From Nocardia cyriacigeorgica (GTDB taxonomy: Bacteria > Actinomycetota > Actinomycetes > Mycobacteriales > Mycobacteriaceae), in assembly GCF_029868385.1 (NCBI RefSeq), contig NZ_JARWNX010000060.1, forward strand, positions 62,001-126,000: a DNA stretch of 64,000 bases. The letters are read 5' to 3'. A program made the position numbers and the translations under genes. Below the pieces are notes generated by a model. It did not search any database. It worked only from the letters and a program-made list of their open reading frames with translations, and was not told the DNA's origin. Of this stretch, positions 57,063-64,000 are shown piece by piece. Each line of letters begins with the position of its first letter. Position 1 is the stretch's first letter.

Positions 57063-58030
57063 AGCTCACCCACCTCCTGCATCTGATCCCGGCTGCTCCC
57101 CAGATCGGTCCATGCCACCCAGGGCGCGGCATGGAAGTACTGCATCGCGATGGCCTCGCTCACCTCCCGACAGGTCTGCTGCAACAGCAGCAGCCGATCC
57201 TGGAAGTCCTCGAGCAACGCTCCCGGCGGCAGGAATTCCAGTTCGCTGCGCGCGCGGCCGAGCAACCGCTGCGCCTCGTGTCTGGCGCCGAACCGGCTGT
57301 TGGGGCGCTGGTCCAGTTCGGCCAGGCAGGTCTCGGCCACCCGCACCGAATGGAACACCGACCGCGGAAACAGCCGGTCGAGCAGGATGAACTCGGCGAC
57401 CAGATGCGCGTCGAGGGCGCCGCGATGGGTGCGCAGATAGGTGTCGTGTGCGCCCGCCGAGCGCAGCACCGTCACCCAGGCCGGTGAGGACGTGCGATCG
57501 CCCGCGCGCGAGAGCAACAGCCGCACCATCATGTCGACGCGTTCGATCGACCGGCCGAGCAGCATGAAGCGGTAGCCGTCGTCGCGGCTGAGCGTCGAAT
57601 CCGACAGTCCGGCGAACATGGCCGTACGGTCCTTGATGTAGTGGAAGAACTCGTGCGGCCCCAGACCGCGCGCCGCCTTCTCCGCCATCGCCAGCCCGAT
57701 ATAGGTGGCGTTGAGGCATTCCCACATCTCACTCGAAGTCACTTCCCGTGCGCCCCTGGCATTTTCGCGGGCATTGGCGACGGAGTCGATGATCGAGCCG
57801 CCGTGTTCGCGGCTGAACGCCACCAGATCGGTCACCGACCACACATCGAGCGAACCCGAGGGCGGTTCGATGCCGAGCACCCGCAGCAGCACCCGCGAGG
57901 TGCGGTCGGGGTCGACGGTGGCGTCCTCGAGCAGCTGATGCACGGCGACGTCGAGGATGCGGGCGGTATCGTCGGCGCGCTCGACATAGCGGCCGATCCA
58001 GTACAGCGATTCCGCGTTGCGCGCCAACAT
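57059..58030 (-). CDS. Alpha-E domain protein (DUF403)
   Basis: 323 residues, all helical: LARNAESLYWIGRYVERADDTAR at the start is the alpha-E signature with conserved E, R and D residues, and later YRFMLLGRSIERVDMM and RARSELEFLPPGALLEDF. Family members always travel with circularly permuted ATP-grasp proteins and transglutaminases and are thought to form part of a peptide-synthesising complex. ATG 58030 overlaps the upstream stop as TGATG; a GTG one codon earlier is possible. Confidence 0.92.
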   Translation of the reverse strand: MLARNAESLYWIGRYVERADDTARILDVAVHQLLEDATVDPDRTSRVLLRVLGIEPPSGSLDVWSVTDLVAFSREHGGSIIDSVANARENARGAREVTSSEMWECLNATYIGLAMAEKAARGLGPHEFFHYIKDRTAMFAGLSDSTLSRDDGYRFMLLGRSIERVDMMVRLLLSRAGDRTSSPAWVTVLRSAGAHDTYLRTHRGALDAHLVAEFILLDRLFPRSVFHSVRVAETCLAELDQRPNSRFGARHEAQRLLGRARSELEFLPPGALLEDFQDRLLLLQQTCREVSEAIAMQYFHAAPWVAWTDLGSSRDQMQEVGEL

Positions 58031-59718
58031 CACTGTTCCTGCTGTTGCTGTTGCTGCTGCACGGTGGCCTGCGCCGCGGTGAGTTCGCGGCCCGATTCGA
58101 ACGCGTCGGCCTGCGGCGGATCGCCGACCAGTTCAGCGCCCGCCAGCTCCCGGTCGGCGCGCGAGGTACGCGGGGACAGCACCCAGGTGTCCTTGCTGCC
58201 GCCGCCCTGACTGGAATTGACCACCAGCGAACCCTCGGGCAGAGCCACGCGGGTCAGGCCGCCGGGCAGCACCCAGATGTCGTCGCCGTCGTTGACGGCG
58301 AACGGCCGCAGATCCACATGTCGCGGCACCAACTCGTCACCGACCTTCGTCGGCACCGTGGACAGCTGCACCACCGGTTGCGCGATCCAGCCCCGCGGAT
58401 CGGCCCGGATCTTGCGGCGGGCGGCGTCGAGTTCCCGTGCGCCGGCATCCGGTCCGATGACGATGCCGTAGCCGCCGGAGCCCTCCACCGGCTTCACCAC
58501 CAGCTCGGCGATCCGGTCGAGGACCTGGGCGCGTTCGTCGTCGAGCCAGCAGCGGTAGGTGTCGACATTGGGCAGGATCGGTTTCTCACCGAGGTAGTAC
58601 TCGATGATCGTCGGCACGTAGGTGTAGCTGAGTTTGTCGTCGCCCACGCCGTTGCCCACCGCATTGGCGATCACCACATTGCCCGCGCGGGCCGCGTTCA
58701 GCACCCCGGCGACCCCGAGCACCGAATCCGGGCGGAACTGCATCGGATCGAGGTAGGGGTCATCGATGCGGCGATAGATCACATCGACCTGCCGTTCACC
58801 GGCGGTGGTCCGCATATAGACGACATTGTCGCGGCAGAACAGATCGCGCCCCTCCACCAGTTCCACACCCATCTGCCTGGCCAGCAGCGAATGCTCGAAA
58901 TAGGCGGAGTTGTGCACACCGGGGGTGAGCACGACGACGGTGGGATCGGCCTCGTTCGGCGCCGCCGACGCCCGCAGCGCACGCAGCAGATGGCTCGCAT
59001 AGTCGCCGACCGCGCGGACCCGATGCGAGGAGAACAGATCGGGAAAGACCCGGGCCATGGTGCGCCGGTTCTCCATCACATAGGACACACCGGACGGCGA
59101 ACGCAGATTGTCCTCCAGCACCCGGAACGCGCCGTGCTCATCGCGGACCAGGTCGATACCCGCCACGTGGATGCGCACGCCGTTGGGCGGCACCAGACCG
59201 GCCGCCTCCCGATGGAAGTGACGGCACGAGGTGACCAGCCGCTTCGGGATGACCCGGTCACGCAGGATGTTCTGCTCGCCGTAGACGTCGGCCAGGAACC
59301 GCTCCAATGCCCGCACCCGCTGCTTGATACCGCGTTCGAGCTTGGCCCACTCCGCGGCCGCGATCACCCGTGGCACCAGATCCAGCGGAAACGGACGCTC
59401 CTGACCCGAGAGCGAGAACGTGATGCCCTGATCGATGAACGCGCGGTCGAGTGCCTCGGACCTGGCGGCCAGATCCGCGGCATCGATGGGCGCGAGTGCG
59501 GCGTGGATCCCCTTGTAGGGCGAACGGACCCGGCCCGTGGCGTCGAACATCTCGTCGAACGCGGCGGCGAACCTGCCCGGCCGGTAGCCCTCGAACAGCA
59601 CGGCCGGTCCCCGCCTGCGCTGGCCCCCCGTCCGTCTGCCCGCCCGCACCGGACGAACCTGCGCGACGGATCGAGCCGGACGGGGCGGCGAGGTGGGGGT
59701 CATTCCGAAATCGTGCAT
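58030..59718 (-). CDS. Circularly permuted ATP-grasp protein with poly-Gln C-terminus
   Basis: 562 residues from ATG 59718, with ATG 59703 as an alternative. Signatures of the type-2 circularly permuted ATP-grasp family (former DUF404/407): YKGIHAALAPIDAADL, GIDLVRDEHGAFRVLEDNLR, TPGVHNSAYFEH, IANAVGNGVGDDK and KPVEGSGGYGIVIGP. These are predicted amide-bond ligases; with alpha-E and transglutaminase proteins they are proposed to build a short peptide. The end is QATVQQQQQQQEQ, a glutamine run not part of the fold and rare in bacteria. First gene of the cassette. Confidence 0.92.
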   Translation of the reverse strand: MHDFGMTPTSPPRPARSVAQVRPVRAGRRTGGQRRRGPAVLFEGYRPGRFAAAFDEMFDATGRVRSPYKGIHAALAPIDAADLAARSEALDRAFIDQGITFSLSGQERPFPLDLVPRVIAAAEWAKLERGIKQRVRALERFLADVYGEQNILRDRVIPKRLVTSCRHFHREAAGLVPPNGVRIHVAGIDLVRDEHGAFRVLEDNLRSPSGVSYVMENRRTMARVFPDLFSSHRVRAVGDYASHLLRALRASAAPNEADPTVVVLTPGVHNSAYFEHSLLARQMGVELVEGRDLFCRDNVVYMRTTAGERQVDVIYRRIDDPYLDPMQFRPDSVLGVAGVLNAARAGNVVIANAVGNGVGDDKLSYTYVPTIIEYYLGEKPILPNVDTYRCWLDDERAQVLDRIAELVVKPVEGSGGYGIVIGPDAGARELDAARRKIRADPRGWIAQPVVQLSTVPTKVGDELVPRHVDLRPFAVNDGDDIWVLPGGLTRVALPEGSLVVNSSQGGGSKDTWVLSPRTSRADRELAGAELVGDPPQADAFESGRELTAAQATVQQQQQQQEQ

Positions 59719-59959
59719 CACCCAGCGGCGATGCCGGGTGAGACACACGTAAACTTCTGATATCGCCGGTGAACGCTGACGCCACAGCGCTCACCACGGC
59801 CTTTGTCCGGCCGACACGATTTCGTGTGCCGCGAGGGTGCTGGTACCCTCGATCTTCGGCGCAGCGTTACCCCCTACCCGGCGTAATCGCAGGGCATGAT
59901 GCGCGCTACCAGACTTCAGAGACAAGCCATCAGCGACGAGGAAACCAGAGGATACAGGC

Positions 59960-60220
59960 GTGGCCAACATCAAGTCCCAGATGAAGCGGATCCGGACCAA
60001 CGAGGAAGCGCGTCAGCGCAACCAGTCGGTGAAGTCCGCGCTGCGCACCGCCGTCCGTAGCTTCCGCGAAGCCGCCGCCGCGGGCGATAAGGACGCCGCC
60101 GGTGAGCGTCTGCGTTTCGTGAGCCGCAAGCTCGACAAGGCCGCCTCCAAGGGTGTCATCCACGCCAACCAGGCCGCCAACAAGAAGTCGGCGCTGTCGC
60201 TGGCCTACAACAAGATGTGA
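59960..60220 (+). CDS. rpsT: 30S ribosomal protein S20
   Basis: 86 residues: MANIKSQMKRIRTNEEARQR to the conserved KSALSLAYNKM. Basic, all helical, as in S20, which binds 16S rRNA in the body of the small subunit. The GTG start at 59960 follows AGAGGA. Standing alone and followed by a strong terminator, it is probably a single-gene unit, as Rv2412 is. The 240 bases upstream, toward the divergent ATP-grasp gene, carry its promoter. Confidence 0.97.
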   Translation: MANIKSQMKRIRTNEEARQRNQSVKSALRTAVRSFREAAAAGDKDAAGERLRFVSRKLDKAASKGVIHANQAANKKSALSLAYNKM

Positions 60221-60255
60221 TGTACCCGGTACCGCTCGGTACCGTCTCGACGCTC

Positions 60256-60288
60256 AGCCGCCGCGGCCACGACGACCGCGGCGGCTTT
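60256..60288 (+). terminator. Intrinsic terminator of rpsT
   Basis: AGCCGCCGCGG (60256-60266) pairs with CCGCGGCGGCT (60276-60286), loop CCACGACGA, followed by TTTCG. It starts 35 bases after the rpsT stop. Confidence 0.85.
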
Positions 60289-60355
60289 CGCTGTCTGCAC
60301 GGTCGGGCCAGCGGTGCGCGTCGTGCTGTCGGTTAGCTGACGTACGATTCGCCCC

Positions 60356-60601
60356 ATGGTGACCCTGTATGCGAATCAGACCGTGGTGCGTGCCGAGGAC
60401 CTTCCGGGGGTGATCCACGCCGCCGAGGTGCTCAATATCGGGGTGAAGATCGAGAACGTGGCCGTCCCGCTCGGTGACGACACCTACTCGATGGAATGGA
60501 TCGTCACCCGCGACGAGGAAGCGCCCGCCTACGAGGAGTGGGACGGCCGCTACGAGGAGGCCGATGAGGAGGATCCGGCCGAACTCACCGTCGTCGAATA
60601 G
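60356..60601 (+). CDS. Small acidic hypothetical protein
   Basis: 81 residues with strand-rich N-terminus (VTLYANQTVVRAEDLPGVIH, VLNIGVKIENVAVPLGD, SMEWIVTRDE) and a strongly acidic C-terminus (EEWDGRYEEADEEDPAEL). Net charge is about -15 to -20. TACGAT at 60343-60348 lies seven bases before the ATG, predicting a leaderless message. It is followed by its own hairpin terminator, so it is a monocistronic unit. No family recognised, and I recall no counterpart between rpsT and holA in M. tuberculosis. Confidence 0.7.
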   Translation: MVTLYANQTVVRAEDLPGVIHAAEVLNIGVKIENVAVPLGDDTYSMEWIVTRDEEAPAYEEWDGRYEEADEEDPAELTVVE

Positions 60602-60627
60602 CGCGAACCGGCTCCCACCCCGTCCCT

Positions 60628-60654
60628 CGGCCCGCTGTCATCGGCAGCGGGCCG
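60628..60654. terminator. Terminator hairpin after the small acidic protein
   Basis: CGGCCCGCTG and CAGCGGGCCG pair perfectly around TCATCGG, 26 bases past the stop codon. Confidence 0.7.
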
Positions 60655-60741
60655 ACCGCCGTCCTCAGGTCCTGCTGTCGAAATACACCACATTGCGCCG
60701 ACCAGCCGACCCGAACTCCCGGCGGCAACCGACCGCAAGAG

Positions 60742-60769
60742 CAGGCCCGCCTCGGTCGAGGCGAGCCTG
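60742..60769. terminator. Hairpin downstream of holA
   Basis: CAGGCCCGCCTCG pairs with CGAGGCGAGCCTG with one mismatch. On the minus strand it lies downstream of the holA 3' end and may terminate that gene. Confidence 0.45.
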
Positions 60770-60926
60770 CGCCGGCTGACCACCACTCCGACGAGGCATC
60801 CGGTTGACCGCAGGGACGCGCAAGAATGTCGTCGCGGCCGGTGGCGCGTCGACCGAACAGGGGCTCGCCATCGTCGACGTGGTCGGTGCGGTAGCCGGCC
60901 ACCGGACGCCCCGGGAGTCGGCCGGG

Positions 60927-61895
60927 TCAGCGGCCGTGCAAATCGAGGATCTGCATGACCGCATGTTCCAGTGCGAAGGAGGAGTCGGCGGCGCCGCCTT
61001 TGACGTCGGCGTTCAGCGTCGCGACGACCTGGAGTGCGGTGCCGATGGTGGCGGGGGTCCAGCCGCGTGACTGCGCCTGGGCCTTCTTCACCTTCCACGG
61101 CGGCATACCGAGCGGACCGGCCAGCTTGAACGGGTCGCCGCGGCCCGCCGAACCGACCTTGGCGATGGTGTGCACCGAATCGGCCAGGGCGTCGGCCAAC
61201 AGCACATGCGGCACACCCCGGTCGTCGGCCCAGCGCAATGCCTCCATCGCACCCGGACGGTCACCGGTCACCGCCAGCTCGGCCACATCGAACCCCGACA
61301 CCTCGGCCTTACCGGAGTAGTAGCGCCGCACCGCGGCGACATCGATCTTGCCGCCGGTATCGGCGGCCAGCTGCGAACTGGCCGCAGCCAACTCCCGCAG
61401 GTCCGAGCCGACCGCCTCGAGCACGGCCTGCACCACCTCACCGGGGACCCGCGCACCCGCGGCCCGGAACTCCGCGCGGACGAACTCGGCGCGTTCGGAT
61501 GCCTTGGTGAGTTTGGCGCAGTTGTGCACCACGGCGCCCGCCTTCTGCAACGCCGGTGCCAGCGCCTTGGCTCGCCCGCCGCCGGAGTGCAGCACCATGA
61601 GCACCACTCCGTCGGGTGGATCACCCGCCGCGTCGGTGATCACCGCGACCGCGTCCTTACCGGCCTCCGCAGCGGATTCCAGAATGATCACCCGGTCCTC
61701 GGCGAACAGCGACGGGCTCAGCAGCTCGGCCAGTTCGGCGGTGCTCGCCTCCCCCGCCCGCAGCCGATCCACCGGCACCCCCTCCGGATCCGCCGCACAC
61801 GCCCTGACCTGCGCGGTCACCTCAGCGATCGCACGCTCGATCAGCAATTCCTCGTCCCCGAGCACCAGGTGGACCGCCGCAGGTCGTTCGCTCAC
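60927..61895 (-). CDS. holA: DNA polymerase III delta subunit (HolA)
   Basis: 322 residues. Clamp-loader delta features: LVLGDEELLIERAIAEV at the start, FAEDRVIILESA, VLMVLHSGGGRAKAL and the C-terminal helical collar (PPWKVKKAQAQSRGWTPATI). Delta opens the beta clamp within the clamp loader during replication. As is normal for delta, the Walker motifs are absent. GTG 61895 gives the family length. The position between rpsT and comEC matches Rv2413c. Confidence 0.94.
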   Translation of the reverse strand: MSERPAAVHLVLGDEELLIERAIAEVTAQVRACAADPEGVPVDRLRAGEASTAELAELLSPSLFAEDRVIILESAAEAGKDAVAVITDAAGDPPDGVVLMVLHSGGGRAKALAPALQKAGAVVHNCAKLTKASERAEFVRAEFRAAGARVPGEVVQAVLEAVGSDLRELAAASSQLAADTGGKIDVAAVRRYYSGKAEVSGFDVAELAVTGDRPGAMEALRWADDRGVPHVLLADALADSVHTIAKVGSAGRGDPFKLAGPLGMPPWKVKKAQAQSRGWTPATIGTALQVVATLNADVKGGAADSSFALEHAVMQILDLHGR

Positions 61896-62104
61896 GCCCC
61901 GATCCTACGGTCGGCAGCCGACACACCTACCGAGCCGGGCCGCCCGGCGGCCGCGACCCGGACCGGATCTACCGATACCGGCCGATGCGCAGTCCTTCCG
62001 CTGCCCATTGCCACCCTCACGAATCCAGACGGAATTAATGGAACTGCATTCCCGTTAGCCATATACGAGCCGGGCGGTCACCCGGTCCGCAGACGAAATG
62101 AGGC

Positions 62105-63361
62105 ATGGTCATGAGGTTCTCGGCGCGGCGACTCGGAGTCGCCATACTCACGGCGTTGATGCTGCTCACCGCTGCGTGCGGCATCGACATCGCGGCGAAG
62201 AACACTCCCGCATGGTCGGCCGCCTGGTCCGCGGCGGCGCAGCGACCAAGCACCGGGTTCGGGCCGAACTGGTCGGAAGCCGGGTTTTCGGACGAGACGC
62301 TGCGCCAAGTGGTCCGGGTCTCCAATGGCGGCGACCGGATACGCATCCGCCTGTCCAATCGCTTCGGCGCGGCGCCGCTACGGATCGCCGGGGCGACCGT
62401 CGCCGCCACGGCCGACGGCGCGGCCGTACGGGCGGAGACCATCCGTGCGTTGACCTTCGATGGAGCGGCGGCCCCGGTCATCGCGGCAGGCGATGAAATA
62501 TCCAGCGACGCGGCATCATTGCCGGTCGACCCGATGGATTCGGTCACCGTGACGCTCTACCTCCGCGAGACCACTGGTCCGGCCACCTTCCATTCACAGG
62601 CATGGACCGACTCCTACCGCGCCGCAGGCGATCACCGAGACGATATCGACGGTGCGGCCTTCACCGAGCGCACCAGCTCCTGGTACTACCTCGTCGATGT
62701 GGAAGTGGCGGGCCCGGATCCGCGTCGCGATACCGTGGTCGCCTTCGGTGATTCGATCACCGACGGCTTCGGTTCCACACCGGGCGCGAATCACCGCTGG
62801 CCGGATGCACTCGGAGACCGGCTCGCCGCGATGGGGCGGCAGCGCGCGGTACTGAACCTGGGTATCGGTGGCAACCTGGTGGCCAACGACACCGCCTGGT
62901 ACGGCGACCGCGCCACGACACGCTTCCGCCGCGACGTACTCGACAAGCCCGGAGTACGCACCGTTGTGCTGTTGCAGGGCGTCAACGACATCGGTTTCAG
63001 CGAATCCGATCAGCCCACTTACGAACCGAACCCGAATGTGCCGGTGGAGCAGATCATCACCGGCTACCGCACCATGATCGGCCTGGCGCACGAGCACGGA
63101 ATACGGATGATCGGGGCGACCCTGCTGCCCTTCGGCGGTTCCACTCATGACAGCGCGCGGTCGGAGGCCAAACGGCAGGCGCTGAACGAGTGGATTCGCA
63201 CCTCGGGAGAATTCGACGCGGTCGTGGATTTCGAACGAGCCCTTGCTGATCCGGCGAATCCGGTGGTGCTGCTCGATGCCTACGATTCGGGCGACCACCT
63301 GCACCCCAACGACGCCGGATACCGAAGGATGGCCGAGGCGCTCGATCCCGAACTCCTGTAG
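62105..63361 (+). CDS. Secreted SGNH/GDSL-family hydrolase lipoprotein
   Basis: 418 residues. Signal peptide RFSARRLGVAILTALMLLTAAC with lipobox LTAAC, so anchored on the outer face of the membrane. An N-terminal beta-sandwich (about 40-200: RQVVRVSNGGDRIRIRLSN) precedes the SGNH domain: block I VVAFGDSITDGFG (catalytic Ser), block II Gly in LNLGIGGN, block III QGVNDIG, block V DHLHPNDAGY (Asp/His). It acts on carboxyl esters, perhaps carbohydrate acetyl esters or lipids of the envelope. It stands between holA and comEC and shares its 3' side with the antisense comEC frame. I recall no M. tuberculosis counterpart here. Confidence 0.88.
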   Translation: MVMRFSARRLGVAILTALMLLTAACGIDIAAKNTPAWSAAWSAAAQRPSTGFGPNWSEAGFSDETLRQVVRVSNGGDRIRIRLSNRFGAAPLRIAGATVAATADGAAVRAETIRALTFDGAAAPVIAAGDEISSDAASLPVDPMDSVTVTLYLRETTGPATFHSQAWTDSYRAAGDHRDDIDGAAFTERTSSWYYLVDVEVAGPDPRRDTVVAFGDSITDGFGSTPGANHRWPDALGDRLAAMGRQRAVLNLGIGGNLVANDTAWYGDRATTRFRRDVLDKPGVRTVVLLQGVNDIGFSESDQPTYEPNPNVPVEQIITGYRTMIGLAHEHGIRMIGATLLPFGGSTHDSARSEAKRQALNEWIRTSGEFDAVVDFERALADPANPVVLLDAYDSGDHLHPNDAGYRRMAEALDPELL

Positions 63362-64000
63362 GCATGCGTCGTACCCTCGCCGTCGCCGATCGGAATCCAC
63401 CCGATCGGCGACGGCCCGTATCGGCGACAGGGCGACGACGGCGCTCGCGGCCCTGGCCCGCGGTGTGGATCCGCAGGTGAGCACCGACGGAGGTGATGGC
63501 GATAGCACCGTCCCGGTCGGTACGCGCGGTGGTCGCACCCAGTGCTGCCAAGTCCGTGAGCACTCGTGGATGTGGGTGGCCGAAGGTGTTGTCGGATCCG
63601 GCACTGATGATCGCCAGACGGGGCCGTACCGCCCGGAGGAATTCGGCCGTGGTGGTGCGCGAACCGTGGTGCGGGATCTTGAGGATGTCGGCCCGGAGTG
63701 GTGCACCGGCGCCGAGCAGGGATCGCTGGGTACCGACTTCGATATCGCCGGTGAAAAGGATGCGACCGGCCGCCGTGTCGGCGGCGAGGACGACCGAGCG
63801 ATCGTTGGCGGTATCGAGATCGAGCGGCCCTGTTCGTCGGGCGACGGGTGTTGCGGGTGCCAGCACGTGCAGGACGAGGTCGGCGAGGTCGACGCGGCAG
63901 CCGACGGCCATCTCGACCACCGGGACGTTCGCTCGATGAATTACCTGCGCAAGCTCTGTGGTGCCGAATCCGCCGTGCGATCGGACCTCTTGCACGGCTG
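63057..64000 (-). CDS. comEC: ComEC DNA-uptake protein, C-terminal part only
   Basis: The frame enters from the right window edge. The visible part is the end of the metallo-beta-lactamase-like domain of ComEC/Rec2: DRSVVLAADTAAGRILFTGDIE, LRADILKIPHHGSRTT and SAGSDNTFGHPHPRVL. ComEC is the membrane channel and nuclease domain for DNA uptake. Homology ends near AIAITSVGAHLRIHTAG (about 63480), yet no stop occurs until 63057. About 140 basic, low-complexity residues follow that are antisense to the SGNH gene and run through the hairpin at 63379. The extra tail is probably not functional ComEC. Downstream of holA in transcription order, as Rv2414c. Confidence 0.8.
   Translation of the reverse strand, partial: AVQEVRSHGGFGTTELAQVIHRANVPVVEMAVGCRVDLADLVLHVLAPATPVARRTGPLDLDTANDRSVVLAADTAAGRILFTGDIEVGTQRSLLGAGAPLRADILKIPHHGSRTTTAEFLRAVRPRLAIISAGSDNTFGHPHPRVLTDLAALGATTARTDRDGAIAITSVGAHLRIHTAGQGRERRRRPVADTGRRRSGGFRSATARVRRMPTGVRDRAPRPSFGIRRRWGAGGRPNRRHRAAPPDSPDQQGLVRNPRPRRILPRCESTRSAPAVWPPTARCHEWNRRRAAGSPRSSVFRARAPGRSWCGSR
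63379..63415. terminator. Bidirectional terminator, perfect 15-bp stem
   Basis: GCCGTCGCCGATCGG (63379-63393) pairs exactly with CCGATCGGCGACGGC (63401-63415), loop AATCCAC. It starts 17 bases after the SGNH gene stop and lies inside the extended comEC frame. Confidence 0.8.

Larger units (their letters stand above)
60602..60926. other. Non-coding convergent region before holA, two hairpins
   Basis: 325 bases between the acidic-protein gene and the holA stop. It holds the hairpins at 60628-60654 and 60742-60769. No reading frame here is convincing. Confidence 0.5.

Noticed and set aside
62594..63706. 370-codon frame on the minus strand overlapping the SGNH gene
   Set aside because: It has no motif and no start context; the SGNH lipoprotein on the plus strand explains the region, and the ComEC homology is in another frame.

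Overview
The window reads as chromosomal DNA of a high-GC mycolic-acid actinobacterium, most likely Nocardia or a close relative such as Rhodococcus. The evidence is the strongly G/C-ending codon use, frequent GTG starts, several apparently leaderless genes, and a gene order that follows the Mycobacterium tuberculosis segment running from era (Rv2364c) to comEC (Rv2414c). The M. tuberculosis comparisons come from memory; no search was run. Unlike M. tuberculosis, the region between hrcA and hemW carries no mycobactin cluster.

Layout. (a) 1-3.7 kb is accessory DNA: two copies of a protein with a motif resembling one in plant IQM and bacterial toxin-like proteins, flanking two copies of an unrelated two-module protein, one of them broken. 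(b) 3.7-7.5 kb holds a membrane protein, a TetR regulator, an alpha/beta hydrolase and an amidase. (c) 7.7-17.6 kb is a core housekeeping block, almost all on the minus strand: hrcA, dnaJ2, rsmE, phoH, ybeY, a CBS membrane protein, a cytidine-deaminase-like protein and era, with hemW and a YbaB-like gene beside it. (d) 17.9-24.4 kb carries a SnoaL-like gene with a MerR-type promoter, then the assimilatory sulfate operon sirA-cysH-cysD-cysN-sirohydrochlorin chelatase, preceded by a cysteine-rich leader peptide. (e) 24.5-39.9 kb is a second accessory block: a WYL regulator with a VOC protein, a HAD phosphatase, a lactone-degradation (qsd-like) cluster, a tandem repeat array, an Hsp70-like protein with a long Gly/Ser tail, an SDR, FprB with an AurF-like diiron oxygenase, and a second Hsp70-like protein. 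(f) 40.2-44.0 kb is the sulfate ABC transporter cysA-cysW-cysT-subI. (g) 44.4-48.0 kb has an M48 peptidase, small membrane proteins and a GH15 trehalase-type enzyme. (h) 48.0-52.4 kb has a dynamin-like GTPase with a Pro/Gly-rich partner. (i) 52.6-64 kb is core again: lepA, a PemK-like protein, aquaporin, transglutaminase/alpha-E/ATP-grasp cassette, rpsT, a small acidic protein, holA, an SGNH lipoprotein and the 3' end of comEC.

How the genes work together. Sulfate import (f) and reduction (d) form one pathway: SubI-CysTWA imports sulfate, CysDN makes APS, CysH reduces it to sulfite, SirA reduces sulfite to sulfide, and the chelatase supplies siroheme for SirA. The qsd-like genes form a lactone hydrolysis and acyl-CoA activation route under a TetR repressor. 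The most unusual material is the left-edge gene quartet, the Hsp70-like and dynamin-like genes with low-complexity partners, the cysteine leader, the repeat array and the comEC frame that runs through its own terminator. No tRNA, rRNA, CRISPR array, insertion sequence or prophage was recognised.
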